Shown in pieces: positions 1 to 7,394 of a stretch of 15,603 bases of DNA; the stretch's first letter is position 1, and each line of letters starts with the position of its first letter. The DNA is from Roseovarius sp. Its GTDB lineage: Bacteria > Pseudomonadota > Alphaproteobacteria > Rhodobacterales > Rhodobacteraceae. The notes beneath the pieces are model-generated. The model was not told where the DNA came from and did no database searches. It was given only the letters and a program-made list of their open reading frames with translations. Made by a program: the position numbers and the translations under genes. The stretch is from the NCBI GenBank assembly GCA_023260815.1, contig JALQUE010000219.1:1-15603 (forward strand), given 5' to 3'.

Positions 1-341
1 GTTCACGATGGTGGGCGGGATCGGCGCGGGTTCGATCACCGGGGTCGGCGACGGGTCACTGGGGCTGGGCGTTTGCAGGAACAGAAGTGGCGACGGCCCA
101 TCGCCGCCCCCCCCCCACTGCCGACCGCGGCAGCCCCTGCGGCCCCCGCACCCGCGACCACCGCACCAATGCTAACTCCACCGGCTGCGGCTGCGGCCAT
201 CGCCTGAGCCGCAAGCTGCGCGATCTGGGGCGCAACCATGACCTGCCCCCCGGCCAGAACGGTGAACTGACCTGCCGGGATGGAAATGACGGACCCGTTC
301 GCCATGGTCATGCTGGCGGTCCCATTGGCGAGGGTCTGCAC
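1..341 (-). CDS. Partial surface-protein-like gene with a frame break at a poly-C tract
   Basis: The minus strand from a GTG at 339-341 (or ATG at 309-311) reads a low-complexity protein. Its start (TLANGTASMTMANGSVISIP, then AGQFTVLAGGQ) resembles the segment after a FecR-type beta domain or the head of a large adhesin. An Ala/Gly-rich, possibly membrane-inserting stretch (AAQAMAAAAAGG, then GAVVAGAGAAGAAAVGSGGG) follows. The frame is open upstream to a stop at 444-446, so the true start is uncertain. At the run of ten C at 107-116 the frame changes. As written, translation becomes Arg-rich and stops at 36-38. With one extra base it continues as a Pro-rich linker (LQTPSPSDPSPTPVIEPAPI) to the window edge without a stop. 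I infer either a sequencing-length error or a contingency tract. The opposite (plus) strand reading here is His/Arg/Pro/Cys-rich and implausible. I do not recognise a specific family. Confidence 0.45.
107..116. repeat. Homopolymer of ten C (G on the coding strand)
   Basis: Ten consecutive C residues lie inside the minus-strand surface-protein-like frame. Three length states give different products. The present length leads to a stop at 36-38. One base shorter gives a stop after about 16 codons. One base longer opens a Pro-Ser-Thr-rich linker to the window edge. Tracts like this are prone to slipped-strand change and also to read-length errors. Confidence 0.85.
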
Positions 342-398
342 GCTGCTGACGCCGTTGATGGTACTGGCGCTAACGAATTCCGCACCTGGGCTTGCGCA

Positions 399-3300
399 AT
401 GGCGGGCAAGGCCATGATGGTCCCGGTCAGGGCGATCACCTATTCAATCATCCGACAGGACGACGATCTGCCGGTGGTCGAATTTGGCGCCGCTGAAGCG
501 CAAACACAGCTTTTCTCGGAAACGTCGGGACAATTCGTGTTTCCCATTGATGGGTTCGGCTTTGGTGGCTCGGGGCAGGCGTTCGGGCCTGACAGGGTGG
601 CTCTCGGACAGGCGACCTCATCGGAGGGGACGCATATCATACTTGAGTTGGAATATTCCCGGATGGACATGGGATCTGCCGACGCGATCTTTGTGATCGG
701 TGGCGATCCTGCAGACTTCGCGGCGACAATCGAGGGCGTAACGGCATTCGAGAACAGCATCACCGCGTCAGGGCCGATCGACGCGACCGATCCCTTCGGT
801 CCCGGTCAGGTACTCGACCTGACGACATGGGCCAACACCGTGCAAGGCCCGCTTTTGATACAAGGCACGGATGGGGACGATCAGTTGGTCGGCTCGATCG
901 GCGACGATGTCATCGTATCCGGGGATGCTAGATCGGACTTCATCGGCGCGTCCGAAGGCAACGATACGATAGACTTGTCGGGAATGAACCAGATCGAGGC
1001 GTTCGTGTCGCTGGACTACCGGAGGCTGGACGCCGGTATAACCGCAACGATCAACGGTGAGACCAATACCGGGACCGTCGACAAGGGCCTCAACGGTGTG
1101 GACACTCTTGTGGACGTCGAAAACCCGATGATCGCCGGGTACAATTCGGGCGGTCTGAGCCTGATAGGCACGGGTTTCAGCGATACGTTCGATGTCACAG
1201 TGCCCGACGGTCAATGGATTTCCGTGTCCGGCGGTGGCGGGGCAGACACGTATATCATCAACGGTGACGGCTTGGTGAGGCTGGATTTCCGGAACGCAAC
1301 CACTGCTCAGGAAAACGGAAACGCGCAATTCAGCTCGGGCGTTTCGGTCAATCTGGCCCAAGGGTTGGTTCTGGATGACGGCTTCGGCAATCAGGAAACG
1401 ATTTCCGGAACGGGCGCCATCTGGGAAGTTCGCGGGACAGATAGCAACGATCTCATCATCGGATCGGCCGCGAATGAAAGCTTCATTCTTGCACGTGGAC
1501 TGGACACGCTGGACGCGGGCGACGGTTTCGACCGGGTACGCTATGATCGGGTCGGGGTGGACGGCATCACTGCGGACATGGAAGCCGGGACCGTCGCGGG
1601 TGTCTGGGACAACAGCATATTTATCCACAATATCAGCAACGTGGAACATCTGCGGGGGTCGAACGCCGACGACATCATCGGCGACAGCCGCGGAAACGAT
1701 CTGCTGGAGGGCCGGGGCGGATCGGATGTCTTCATCCTGTCGGGCGGTCAGGATGTGATCCGCGATTTCCAGATCGGCGTGGACAATCTGGAGGTATCGT
1801 CACCGGGTCTGAGCACACAGCAGGTGCAGGATGCCTTTGCCGCGGCGATAAACAGCCCCGACGGTGCTTTTGTCGATTTCGGCAATGGCAGTTCGGTGGT
1901 TTTTCGCGGTTTGAGTGCCGAGCAAGTGCAGGCGCTGGACCCGGTCGAGGCTACAAACCTGGGCGGGCCTATTCCGATCGAAGCAAACCAAAACGTGTTC
2001 ATCGGAACGCGACTGGACGATTTTATCGATACGGCCACGGCGTTCAACTTCAACGAAGCGGTGATCGGCACGGCCGGAAATGACATTATCGACATGACCG
2101 GCAACGACCCGAACGACGAATTCGTGACGTTGGATTACAGGGCACTGCAAGACCCCGTGACCGTCACAATCGACGGTCAGGCCAATACCGGGTCAGTCGC
2201 CAAGGGGCTGGCAGGTACCGATACCCTGATCGGGGTGGCCACGCCCTTGAATGCGGGATGGACGAATGGAGGGCTGGCCGTCATCGGCACGCAGGGCGAT
2301 GATGCCTTCGATCTGACACCCCAGGGCGAGCAGTGGATGAGTGTCAATTCGACAGCTGGCGTGGACAGCTTCACGCTGAACGGCACCGGGCTTGTGCGGA
2401 TGGATTTCCGCGATGCCGACACCGGGATCAATGTGAACCTTGGCCTTGCCAGCGGACAGATCATCGATGACGGGTTCGGCAATACCGAGACGATCAGCGG
2501 CAGCAATTCCCTTTGGGAGGTCTACGGCTCGTTCGGCGATGACAGCTTCACCGGATCGGGAGAGAACGAGTCCTATCGCTATGCCGGTGGCAACAACACA
2601 CTGGACGGCGGCGGCGGCTTTGACAGGCTGCGCTATGATACGACCGCTGTGTTCAGCATCGATGCCAACCTTGAAACCGGGATCGTCGAAATCAGCGCCT
2701 TCAATCTGAGCGATCAACGTGTCGCACTCGGAACGATAAACTCTGTCGACACTGTCCAGGGGTTCGAGCACGTCCGCGGCACGATCGGGTCCGACACGCT
2801 GACGGGGGATGCGAACAACAACCGGCTGGAAGGCCGCGACGGCAATGACATTCTGGTCGATGGTCTGGGCAGCGACACTTTGATCGGCGGACAGGGTGCC
2901 GACTTCTTCACCATCGTCGGCGGTGGGCATGACGTGATCGACGATTTCGAAATCGGGATCGATAGTCTGAACGTGGTGATCGACGGGCTGAGTGTGGCCG
3001 ATCGGAATGCCGCCCTTACAAGCGCGACGGATGATGGCGACGGCAGTGCCGTCGTCGACTTCGGTGATGGTAATGTCCTGACATTTCGTGGCCTGACAAC
3101 GGAAGATGTCGCCTCTCTGGCTCAGGACGGGCCGCCACCGTTGCCGCCTTCGCCCACACCAGTGGCCTGGACCGTGGGCGATCCGCATCTGCTGACGCTG
3201 GATGGGGTCGGGTATGATTTTCACGCCGTCGGGGAATTCGTCCTGCTGCGTGGGGTGCCCGGTACCGGCTTTGACTGGTTCGAGGTGCAGACACGCACCG

Positions 3301-4583
3301 CCCCGATTGAAGAGGTCGACAATGTCTCGGTCAACGTGGCCGTAGCCACGCGTCTGGCCGACGGCACGCAGGTGATGTTCGATGCCACCGACACCAACCC
3401 GCTGTCGATCGATGGCGCGGTGCGCCTGCTGGGCGATGGCGGTGTGTTCACCCTGTCGACGGGCGACCAGATCATCCGCGATGGAAATATCTACACGCTG
3501 GTTTTCGCCGGATCGGATGGTGTGCCCGGCGTGAGTGCAGGCGATGCGCGGCTGAGCGTGGCCTTGCAGGACGGGCGGCTTGACCTTGGCGTGCAGATCT
3601 CGGCGGGTATGTCGGGCCGCGTCGAGGGGCTTTTGGGGGATGGCGACGGCATTGCGGCCAATGACATCGCCCTGGCCGACGGCACCGTGCTCGAGCGCCC
3701 CTTGGCCTACGAAGATCTGTATGGGCAATATCGCGACGATTGGCGCGTGACCACCGAAGAGCAGAGCCTGTTCACCTATGACGAGGGCGAAAGCCTCGAG
3801 GGGTTCTATGATCCCGACATGCCCGGCGCGATCGTGACGGTCGATACTTTCGATCAGGTCGAGGTCGATGCGGCACGGGCGGCGGTCGAGGCGGCGGGTC
3901 TGACCCCCGGCACGGTCAATTTCGACAACGCCGTGCTTGATTTCCTGCTGACGGATGATCCGACATTCATCGAGTCTTCGGCGTCCGAGTTGGTTCAGGC
4001 GCCCGAGACGGCGACGGTGCCGGGCAAGCTGGATGTCGGTGAGACACGGGTGACGCTGGATATCAGCCTGACGGATGTCTCGGGTCAGGCGATTGACGGT
4101 GCCGTGGTCGGTTTCACCACCGGGGTCAGCACCGCGGCCACACTGGCCGAACAGACCGAGGGCACCGGCGGCAGTTACAACATCCGGCTTGGATCGAGCG
4201 CTGTGGGCCGCGTGGACGCAACCAAAGCCTTTGACGCGGAAACCGATCCCACTATCGGGGTTGGTGATGCACTGGAGGCTCTGCGGATCGCGCTGGACAT
4301 CAACCCCAGCTTTGGATCTGCCACGCCCCAAAACCTGATCGCGGCAGATGTGAACGAGGACGGACGCGTCGGTGTAGGAGATGCGCTGGATATCCTGCGC
4401 TTCGCGCTCCACGTGGAAACCGACGCTGTCCCGCATTGGGTCTTTGTGGCACCAAATGCGGATCTGCCGACTGATGCGAACAGCGTTGTGTATGACACTG
4501 GGATTGATCTGGCCAGCCTGCCCGAGGGGCCGGTGAACCTGACCGGGATCCTGCTGGGCAACGTCGAACAGATCGCCGTCTGA
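399..4583 (+). CDS. Large secreted RTX-type calcium-binding protein with VWD and dockerin-like domains
   Basis: About 1394 residues from the ATG at 399. ATGs at 414 and 417 are equally possible. The in-frame stretch upstream to 87 reads as antisense of another gene and is probably not translated. Order of parts: a unique N-terminal region (nt 399-~950); two tandem copies of an RTX-like module (nt ~954-1937 and ~2073-3119) sharing NTG-V-KGL-G-DTL, LVR-DFR, DDGFGN-ETISG, W-EV-G, FDR-RYD, EH-RG, DVI-DF-IG-D-L and FRGL; nonapeptides such as GRDGNDILV and GGQGADFFT near nt 2830-2915; a Pro-rich linker (~3126-3167); a VWD domain starting WTVGDPHLLTLDG at 3168 and ending near GLLGDGDG; and a dockerin-like pair of 12-residue calcium loops (DAETDPTIGVGD at 4233, DVNEDGRVGVGD at 4347). 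No Sec signal peptide is visible, so type I secretion is inferred, but no transporter gene is in the window. Likely an extracellular or surface adhesin-like protein; exact role unknown. Confidence 0.85.
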   Translation: MAGKAMMVPVRAITYSIIRQDDDLPVVEFGAAEAQTQLFSETSGQFVFPIDGFGFGGSGQAFGPDRVALGQATSSEGTHIILELEYSRMDMGSADAIFVIGGDPADFAATIEGVTAFENSITASGPIDATDPFGPGQVLDLTTWANTVQGPLLIQGTDGDDQLVGSIGDDVIVSGDARSDFIGASEGNDTIDLSGMNQIEAFVSLDYRRLDAGITATINGETNTGTVDKGLNGVDTLVDVENPMIAGYNSGGLSLIGTGFSDTFDVTVPDGQWISVSGGGGADTYIINGDGLVRLDFRNATTAQENGNAQFSSGVSVNLAQGLVLDDGFGNQETISGTGAIWEVRGTDSNDLIIGSAANESFILARGLDTLDAGDGFDRVRYDRVGVDGITADMEAGTVAGVWDNSIFIHNISNVEHLRGSNADDIIGDSRGNDLLEGRGGSDVFILSGGQDVIRDFQIGVDNLEVSSPGLSTQQVQDAFAAAINSPDGAFVDFGNGSSVVFRGLSAEQVQALDPVEATNLGGPIPIEANQNVFIGTRLDDFIDTATAFNFNEAVIGTAGNDIIDMTGNDPNDEFVTLDYRALQDPVTVTIDGQANTGSVAKGLAGTDTLIGVATPLNAGWTNGGLAVIGTQGDDAFDLTPQGEQWMSVNSTAGVDSFTLNGTGLVRMDFRDADTGINVNLGLASGQIIDDGFGNTETISGSNSLWEVYGSFGDDSFTGSGENESYRYAGGNNTLDGGGGFDRLRYDTTAVFSIDANLETGIVEISAFNLSDQRVALGTINSVDTVQGFEHVRGTIGSDTLTGDANNNRLEGRDGNDILVDGLGSDTLIGGQGADFFTIVGGGHDVIDDFEIGIDSLNVVIDGLSVADRNAALTSATDDGDGSAVVDFGDGNVLTFRGLTTEDVASLAQDGPPPLPPSPTPVAWTVGDPHLLTLDGVGYDFHAVGEFVLLRGVPGTGFDWFEVQTRTAPIEEVDNVSVNVAVATRLADGTQVMFDATDTNPLSIDGAVRLLGDGGVFTLSTGDQIIRDGNIYTLVFAGSDGVPGVSAGDARLSVALQDGRLDLGVQISAGMSGRVEGLLGDGDGIAANDIALADGTVLERPLAYEDLYGQYRDDWRVTTEEQSLFTYDEGESLEGFYDPDMPGAIVTVDTFDQVEVDAARAAVEAAGLTPGTVNFDNAVLDFLLTDDPTFIESSASELVQAPETATVPGKLDVGETRVTLDISLTDVSGQAIDGAVVGFTTGVSTAATLAEQTEGTGGSYNIRLGSSAVGRVDATKAFDAETDPTIGVGDALEALRIALDINPSFGSATPQNLIAADVNEDGRVGVGDALDILRFALHVETDAVPHWVFVAPNADLPTDANSVVYDTGIDLASLPEGPVNLTGILLGNVEQIAV
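954..1937 (+). repeat. RTX-like module, copy 1 of an internal tandem duplication
   Basis: Protein-level repeat of about 328 residues, from EGNDTIDLSG to FRGLSAEQVQAL. It is matched in the same order by copy 2. Shared blocks include the first DYR, the INGE/IDGQ-NTG segment, LVR-DFR, DDGFGN-ETISG, FDR-RYD and the serralysin-like DVI-DF-IG ending. Divergence is high enough that the repeat is seen in protein, not as a long DNA identity. Confidence 0.8.
2073..3119 (+). repeat. RTX-like module, copy 2 of an internal tandem duplication
   Basis: Protein-level repeat of about 349 residues, from AGNDIIDMTG to FRGLTTEDVASL, collinear with copy 1. It carries a better preserved run of RTX nonapeptides (GRDGNDILV, DGLGSDTLI, GGQGADFFT) than copy 1, which keeps mainly GRGGSDVFI. 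The extra ~20 residues lie mostly in this nonapeptide run. Confidence 0.8.
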
Positions 4584-4615
4584 CGGCTTTGAGTCCGACC
4601 AATGCAGATGGTCTC

Positions 4616-4646
4616 AGGCGCCGGTGCAAACCGGCGCCTTTGCTTT
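4616..4646 (+). terminator. Strong intrinsic terminator after the RTX-type gene
   Basis: A perfect 10-bp stem (AGGCGCCGGT paired with ACCGGCGCCT) closes a GCAA loop and is followed at once by TTTGCTTT. It starts 32 bases after the stop codon at 4581-4583. It insulates the secreted-protein gene from the enzyme gene downstream. Confidence 0.92.
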
Positions 4647-4813
4647 GGCGGGCCCCGATGCCATGCGGGCGGCCCCGCCAAACATCCGGCGTGTGGTGGC
4701 GTGCCCCCCCTGCCCCAGCCATTGCAGCTTGCATCTGGGAAAAGACGCCCGCACCATCGCGCCGACAACCGGAGACCGCCACGATCCGCCACACAGACCC
4801 GGAAAGGCCCGAC

Positions 4814-6043
4814 ATGAAACTGCAGGACCTCGAGATCATCATCACCGCCCCGCCTGCGCCGGGTTGGGGGGGGCGCTATTGGATCCTGGTGAAGCTGACC
4901 ACCGATGACGGGATCACCGGCTGGGGTGAATGCTATGCGGCCGCCGTGGGACCGGAGGCGATGCGCCACGTGATCGAAGATGTGTTCGGGCGGCACATGC
5001 AGGGCGAAAACCCGGAAAACATCGAGCTGATGTTCCGCCGCGCCTATTCGGCGGGGTTCACGCAGCGGCCTGATCCCACGGTGATCGGCGCGTTTTCGGG
5101 GCTGGAGATCGCCTGCTGGGATATCCTTGGCAAGGCGCGGGGGCGGCCTGTCTGGGCGCTGATGGGCGGGCGGATGACCGAGCGGGTGCGCGCCTATACG
5201 TATCTCTATCCCTTGCCCCATCACGATTTGCAAAGTTTCTGGACCTCGCCCGAGATGGCCGCCGAAAGCGCCGCCGACTGCGTGGCGCGCGGCTATACGG
5301 CGGTCAAGTTCGATCCGGCTGGCCCCTATACGATCCGCGGCGGGCACATGCCGGCGCTGTCGGATATCTCGCTCTCGGTCGCGTTTTGCCGCGCGATCCG
5401 CGAGGCGGTGGGCGACCGCGCCGATCTGTTGTTCGGCACCCATGGGCAGTTCACAACCGCCGGTGCGATCCGGCTGGGCCGGGCCATCGCGCCCTATGAT
5501 CCGCTTTGGTACGAAGAGCCGATCCCGCCCGACAACGTGGCACAGATGGCGCAGGTGGCCGCCGCCACCGGCCTGCCCGTGGCCACCGGAGAGCGGCTTT
5601 GCACCAAGGCCGAATTTGCCCCGGTCCTGCGCCATGGGGCAGCGTCGATCCTGCAACCGGCGCTTGGCCGGGCGGGCGGCATCTGGGAGACTCGCAAGAT
5701 CGCCGCCATGGCCGAGGTCTATAATGCGCAGATCGCCCCGCATCTTTACGCCGGCCCCGTCGAATGGGCCGCGAACATTCATCTGGCGGCCTCGATCCCC
5801 AATATCCTGATGGCCGAGACGATCGAGACGCCGTTCCATCATGCGCTCATCAAGGGCGGATTGCGCGTCGAAAACGGCTTTGTGATCCCGCCAGACGCGC
5901 CGGGATTGGGCATCGAGGTTGACGAGGCGCTGGCGCGTGCCCATCCTTATACCGGCGCGGGGCTGCATCTTGAGATGCAGGAAGCGCCATGTGATTACGA
6001 AAACGGCAATTCGTTCCAAGGCGGCGCACCGTCAGAGGGATAA
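4814..6043 (+). CDS. Mandelate racemase / muconate lactonizing enzyme family protein (enolase superfamily)
   Basis: 409 residues from the ATG at 4814, which has GGAAAGG about seven bases upstream; the frame also runs back to 4589 but that part spans the terminator region and is not protein-like. The N-terminal capping domain (about 1-125) ends in the family block GAFSGLEIACWDILGK (93-107). The barrel shows VKFDP (Lys165, Asp167: a K-x-D pair), YEEP (Glu234), GER (Glu260) and a C-terminal APH (His310). These match the usual catalytic Lys, two metal-binding acids and catalytic His. The position where the first metal-binding Asp/Glu is expected reads FGTHGQF (207-213), with Gly-Thr before His210. 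Members abstract a proton alpha to a carboxylate and act as sugar-acid dehydratases, racemases or cycloisomerases. A sugar-acid substrate is my inference; I cannot name it. The C-terminal tail after about 385 is non-canonical. No transporter or dehydrogenase partner lies next to it. Confidence 0.9.
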   Translation: MKLQDLEIIITAPPAPGWGGRYWILVKLTTDDGITGWGECYAAAVGPEAMRHVIEDVFGRHMQGENPENIELMFRRAYSAGFTQRPDPTVIGAFSGLEIACWDILGKARGRPVWALMGGRMTERVRAYTYLYPLPHHDLQSFWTSPEMAAESAADCVARGYTAVKFDPAGPYTIRGGHMPALSDISLSVAFCRAIREAVGDRADLLFGTHGQFTTAGAIRLGRAIAPYDPLWYEEPIPPDNVAQMAQVAAATGLPVATGERLCTKAEFAPVLRHGAASILQPALGRAGGIWETRKIAAMAEVYNAQIAPHLYAGPVEWAANIHLAASIPNILMAETIETPFHHALIKGGLRVENGFVIPPDAPGLGIEVDEALARAHPYTGAGLHLEMQEAPCDYENGNSFQGGAPSEG

Positions 6044-6062
6044 CAGGCGGCTACCGCTCGCA

Positions 6063-6074
6063 GTTTTCGAAAAC
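6063..6074. promoter_or_regulatory. Perfect 12-bp palindrome, candidate operator of the ArsR-type gene
   Basis: GTTTTCGAAAAC is a perfect inverted repeat. It lies 19 bases after the enzyme stop codon and 44 bases before the preferred TTG start of the ArsR-type regulator. ArsR-family proteins commonly bind such palindromes at their own promoters. Autoregulation is inferred from position only. Confidence 0.45.
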
Positions 6075-6118
6075 ACGTGCTAAGAAACGCAGAGGATCGC
6101 AGAGGAAGTGAAACCGAA

Positions 6119-6442
6119 TTGGCCACCAAGGATCTGACCGTCACGCCAACTGAAATGCAGGAAAACGCCAAGCTGGCGGCTGCGTTTCTCAAGACCGTCG
6201 CCCACGAAGGGCGGCTGATGACCCTGTGTCATCTGGGGTCTGGCGAAAAATCGGTGGGCGAGCTGGAGCAGCTTCTGGAGATGCGGCAAGCCGCCGTCAG
6301 CCAGATCCTTGCGCGGCTGCGTGAAGAAGGCCGGGTCAAGACGCGCCGCGAGGGCAAGACGATCTTCTACAGTCTGGCCGATGAAAAGACCCGCGAATTG
6401 ATCGACTTGCTGTATCGGCAATTCTGCAATCCGGGCCAGTGA
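6119..6442 (+). CDS. ArsR-family transcriptional regulator with a BigR/SqrR-type cysteine pair
   Basis: 107 residues from the TTG at 6119, chosen because AGAGGAAG lies about ten bases upstream. A GTG at 6077 would add 14 residues, has no ribosome site and abuts the palindrome. Winged-helix fold: an N-terminal helix (LAAAFLKTVAHEGRLMTLCHL), the recognition region SVGELEQLLEMRQAAVSQ, then the wing VKTRREGKTIFYSL and a final dimer helix ending LLYRQFC. Cys37 (codon 6227) and Cys103 (6425) are 66 residues apart, the same spacing as the two reactive cysteines of BigR (42/108) and SqrR (41/107), in matching contexts (RLM-x-x-C and F-C). I infer a persulfide- or redox-responsive repressor rather than an As/Cd sensor, since no CxC metal motif is present. 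Targets are unknown; no sulfur-oxidation gene is adjacent. Confidence 0.88.
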   Translation: MATKDLTVTPTEMQENAKLAAAFLKTVAHEGRLMTLCHLGSGEKSVGELEQLLEMRQAAVSQILARLREEGRVKTRREGKTIFYSLADEKTRELIDLLYRQFCNPGQ

Positions 6443-6448
6443 CCGCAT

Positions 6449-6462
6449 GGGGCGAAAGCCCC
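6449..6462. terminator. Short GC hairpin in the convergent gap, possible bidirectional terminator
   Basis: GGGGC-GAAA-GCCCC forms a five-bp stem with a stable GNRA loop. It lies between the stop of the ArsR-type gene (6442) and the stop of the convergent transporter gene (6464). There is no T-run on either side, so intrinsic termination is uncertain. Confidence 0.4.
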
Positions 6463-6463
6463 C

Positions 6464-7393
6464 TCAGGGCAGGCTGCCAAGCCACATCCAGACCGACAGG
6501 ATCGACAACGCCGTTGCCGCCAGCACCGAACTTGCCGCCACCCGGCGTGCGCGGCCATACATGTTGGCGAAGATATAGGCGTTGACGCCGGGCGCCATCG
6601 CCGCCGTCAGCACCGCCGAGCGCATCGCGGGATCGGGCAGGGAAAAGGCGCTTCCAAGCCCCCGCGTGATCAGCGGATGCGCCACAAGCGCCACAAAGCA
6701 CACATAGAGCACAATGCGCAAATCGCCATCAGGGCGATAACGCACCAGCACGCCGCCAAGGGCAAACAGGGCCGCCGGAAGGGCCGCCCGCACCATCAGG
6801 TCCAGCCCCTGATCCAGAGCGCTTGGCATTGCGATCCCCGACAGATTGACCAGGAACCCCGCCGCCACGCCAAGGATCAGCGCGTTCGAGAACATCGCCT
6901 TGAGCACCCGGCCCACCAAGGCCGGTCCGGCCCTGCCGCGCGCGCGGGTGATCTCCATCACAGAAATCCCGAGCCCGTAGCAGAACGGGGAATGCATCGC
7001 GATGATCGCGTAATTGGCATCGAGCGCATCCGGGCCATAGGCCCGTTCCATGATCGGCAGCCCCAGCAGGACCGAGTTGGAGAAGAGACAGCAAAAGCCG
7101 ATGGCGACCGCATCCTCCCAATCGCGCCCGAAGATGAAGCGCGCCCCGAACAATCCCAGAAGAAAGCCCGACAAGGCGCCGACATAGAAGCTGGTCAGCA
7201 GCCATGGATCAAAATTGCGGTCCAGATCCAGCCGGGCGATGGCGGTGAACAGCAGGCAGGGCACCGCGAAATTCTGCACGAACTGCATGACGCCGTCGAC
7301 CGAGGCTTCAGTGAACCAGCCCCGCCACGCCGCGATATATCCGAAACCGATCACCAAAAAGACCGGCAGGATCACATCGATCAGCGCTTGCAT
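6464..7393 (-). CDS. AEC (auxin efflux carrier) family transporter
   Basis: 309 residues and about ten hydrophobic helices along the whole length. It starts MQALIDVILPVFLVIGFGYIA, then the family-typical segment FVQNFAVPCLLFTAIA. The conserved break in the first half reads FSNSVLLGLPIMERAYG, and the second half has MAPGVNAYIFANMYG, the repeated N/P-containing crossover seen in this family. Members move small organic acids or auxin-like compounds across the inner membrane; substrate here unknown. It is the last gene of the minus-strand operon: its ATG is one base past the TGA of the metallo-hydrolase gene. It is the member least obviously related to its operon partners and may have been added to the end of an older operon. 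Confidence 0.9.
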   Translation of the reverse strand: MQALIDVILPVFLVIGFGYIAAWRGWFTEASVDGVMQFVQNFAVPCLLFTAIARLDLDRNFDPWLLTSFYVGALSGFLLGLFGARFIFGRDWEDAVAIGFCCLFSNSVLLGLPIMERAYGPDALDANYAIIAMHSPFCYGLGISVMEITRARGRAGPALVGRVLKAMFSNALILGVAAGFLVNLSGIAMPSALDQGLDLMVRAALPAALFALGGVLVRYRPDGDLRIVLYVCFVALVAHPLITRGLGSAFSLPDPAMRSAVLTAAMAPGVNAYIFANMYGRARRVAASSVLAATALSILSVWMWLGSLP

Positions 7394-7394
7394 G

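Noticed and set aside
376..381. GAATTC as a possible cloning or assembly joint near the change of coding strand
   Set aside because: A six-base site is expected by chance at this scale and nothing else marks a joint.
87..398. N-terminal extension of the RTX-type protein from GTG at 87
   Set aside because: The reading is His/Arg/Pro/Cys-rich and antisense to a plausible minus-strand protein; ATGs at 399-417 are better.
2193..4436. 747-codon open frame on the minus strand inside the RTX-type gene
   Set aside because: It is the mirror of a repetitive high-GC gene; its protein is His/Arg/Gln-rich without domain logic, while the plus strand shows clear RTX, VWD and dockerin-like motifs.
4589..4813. 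Upstream extension of the enolase-superfamily gene to an in-frame start at 4589
   Set aside because: It would translate the terminator hairpin and a Pro/Arg/Cys-rich stretch; the ATG at 4814 has a good ribosome site and matches the family start.
4175..6019. 614-codon minus-strand frame across the enolase-superfamily gene
   Set aside because: Antisense of a clearly recognised enzyme and of the strong terminator; composition is Arg/Gly/His-rich with no family features.
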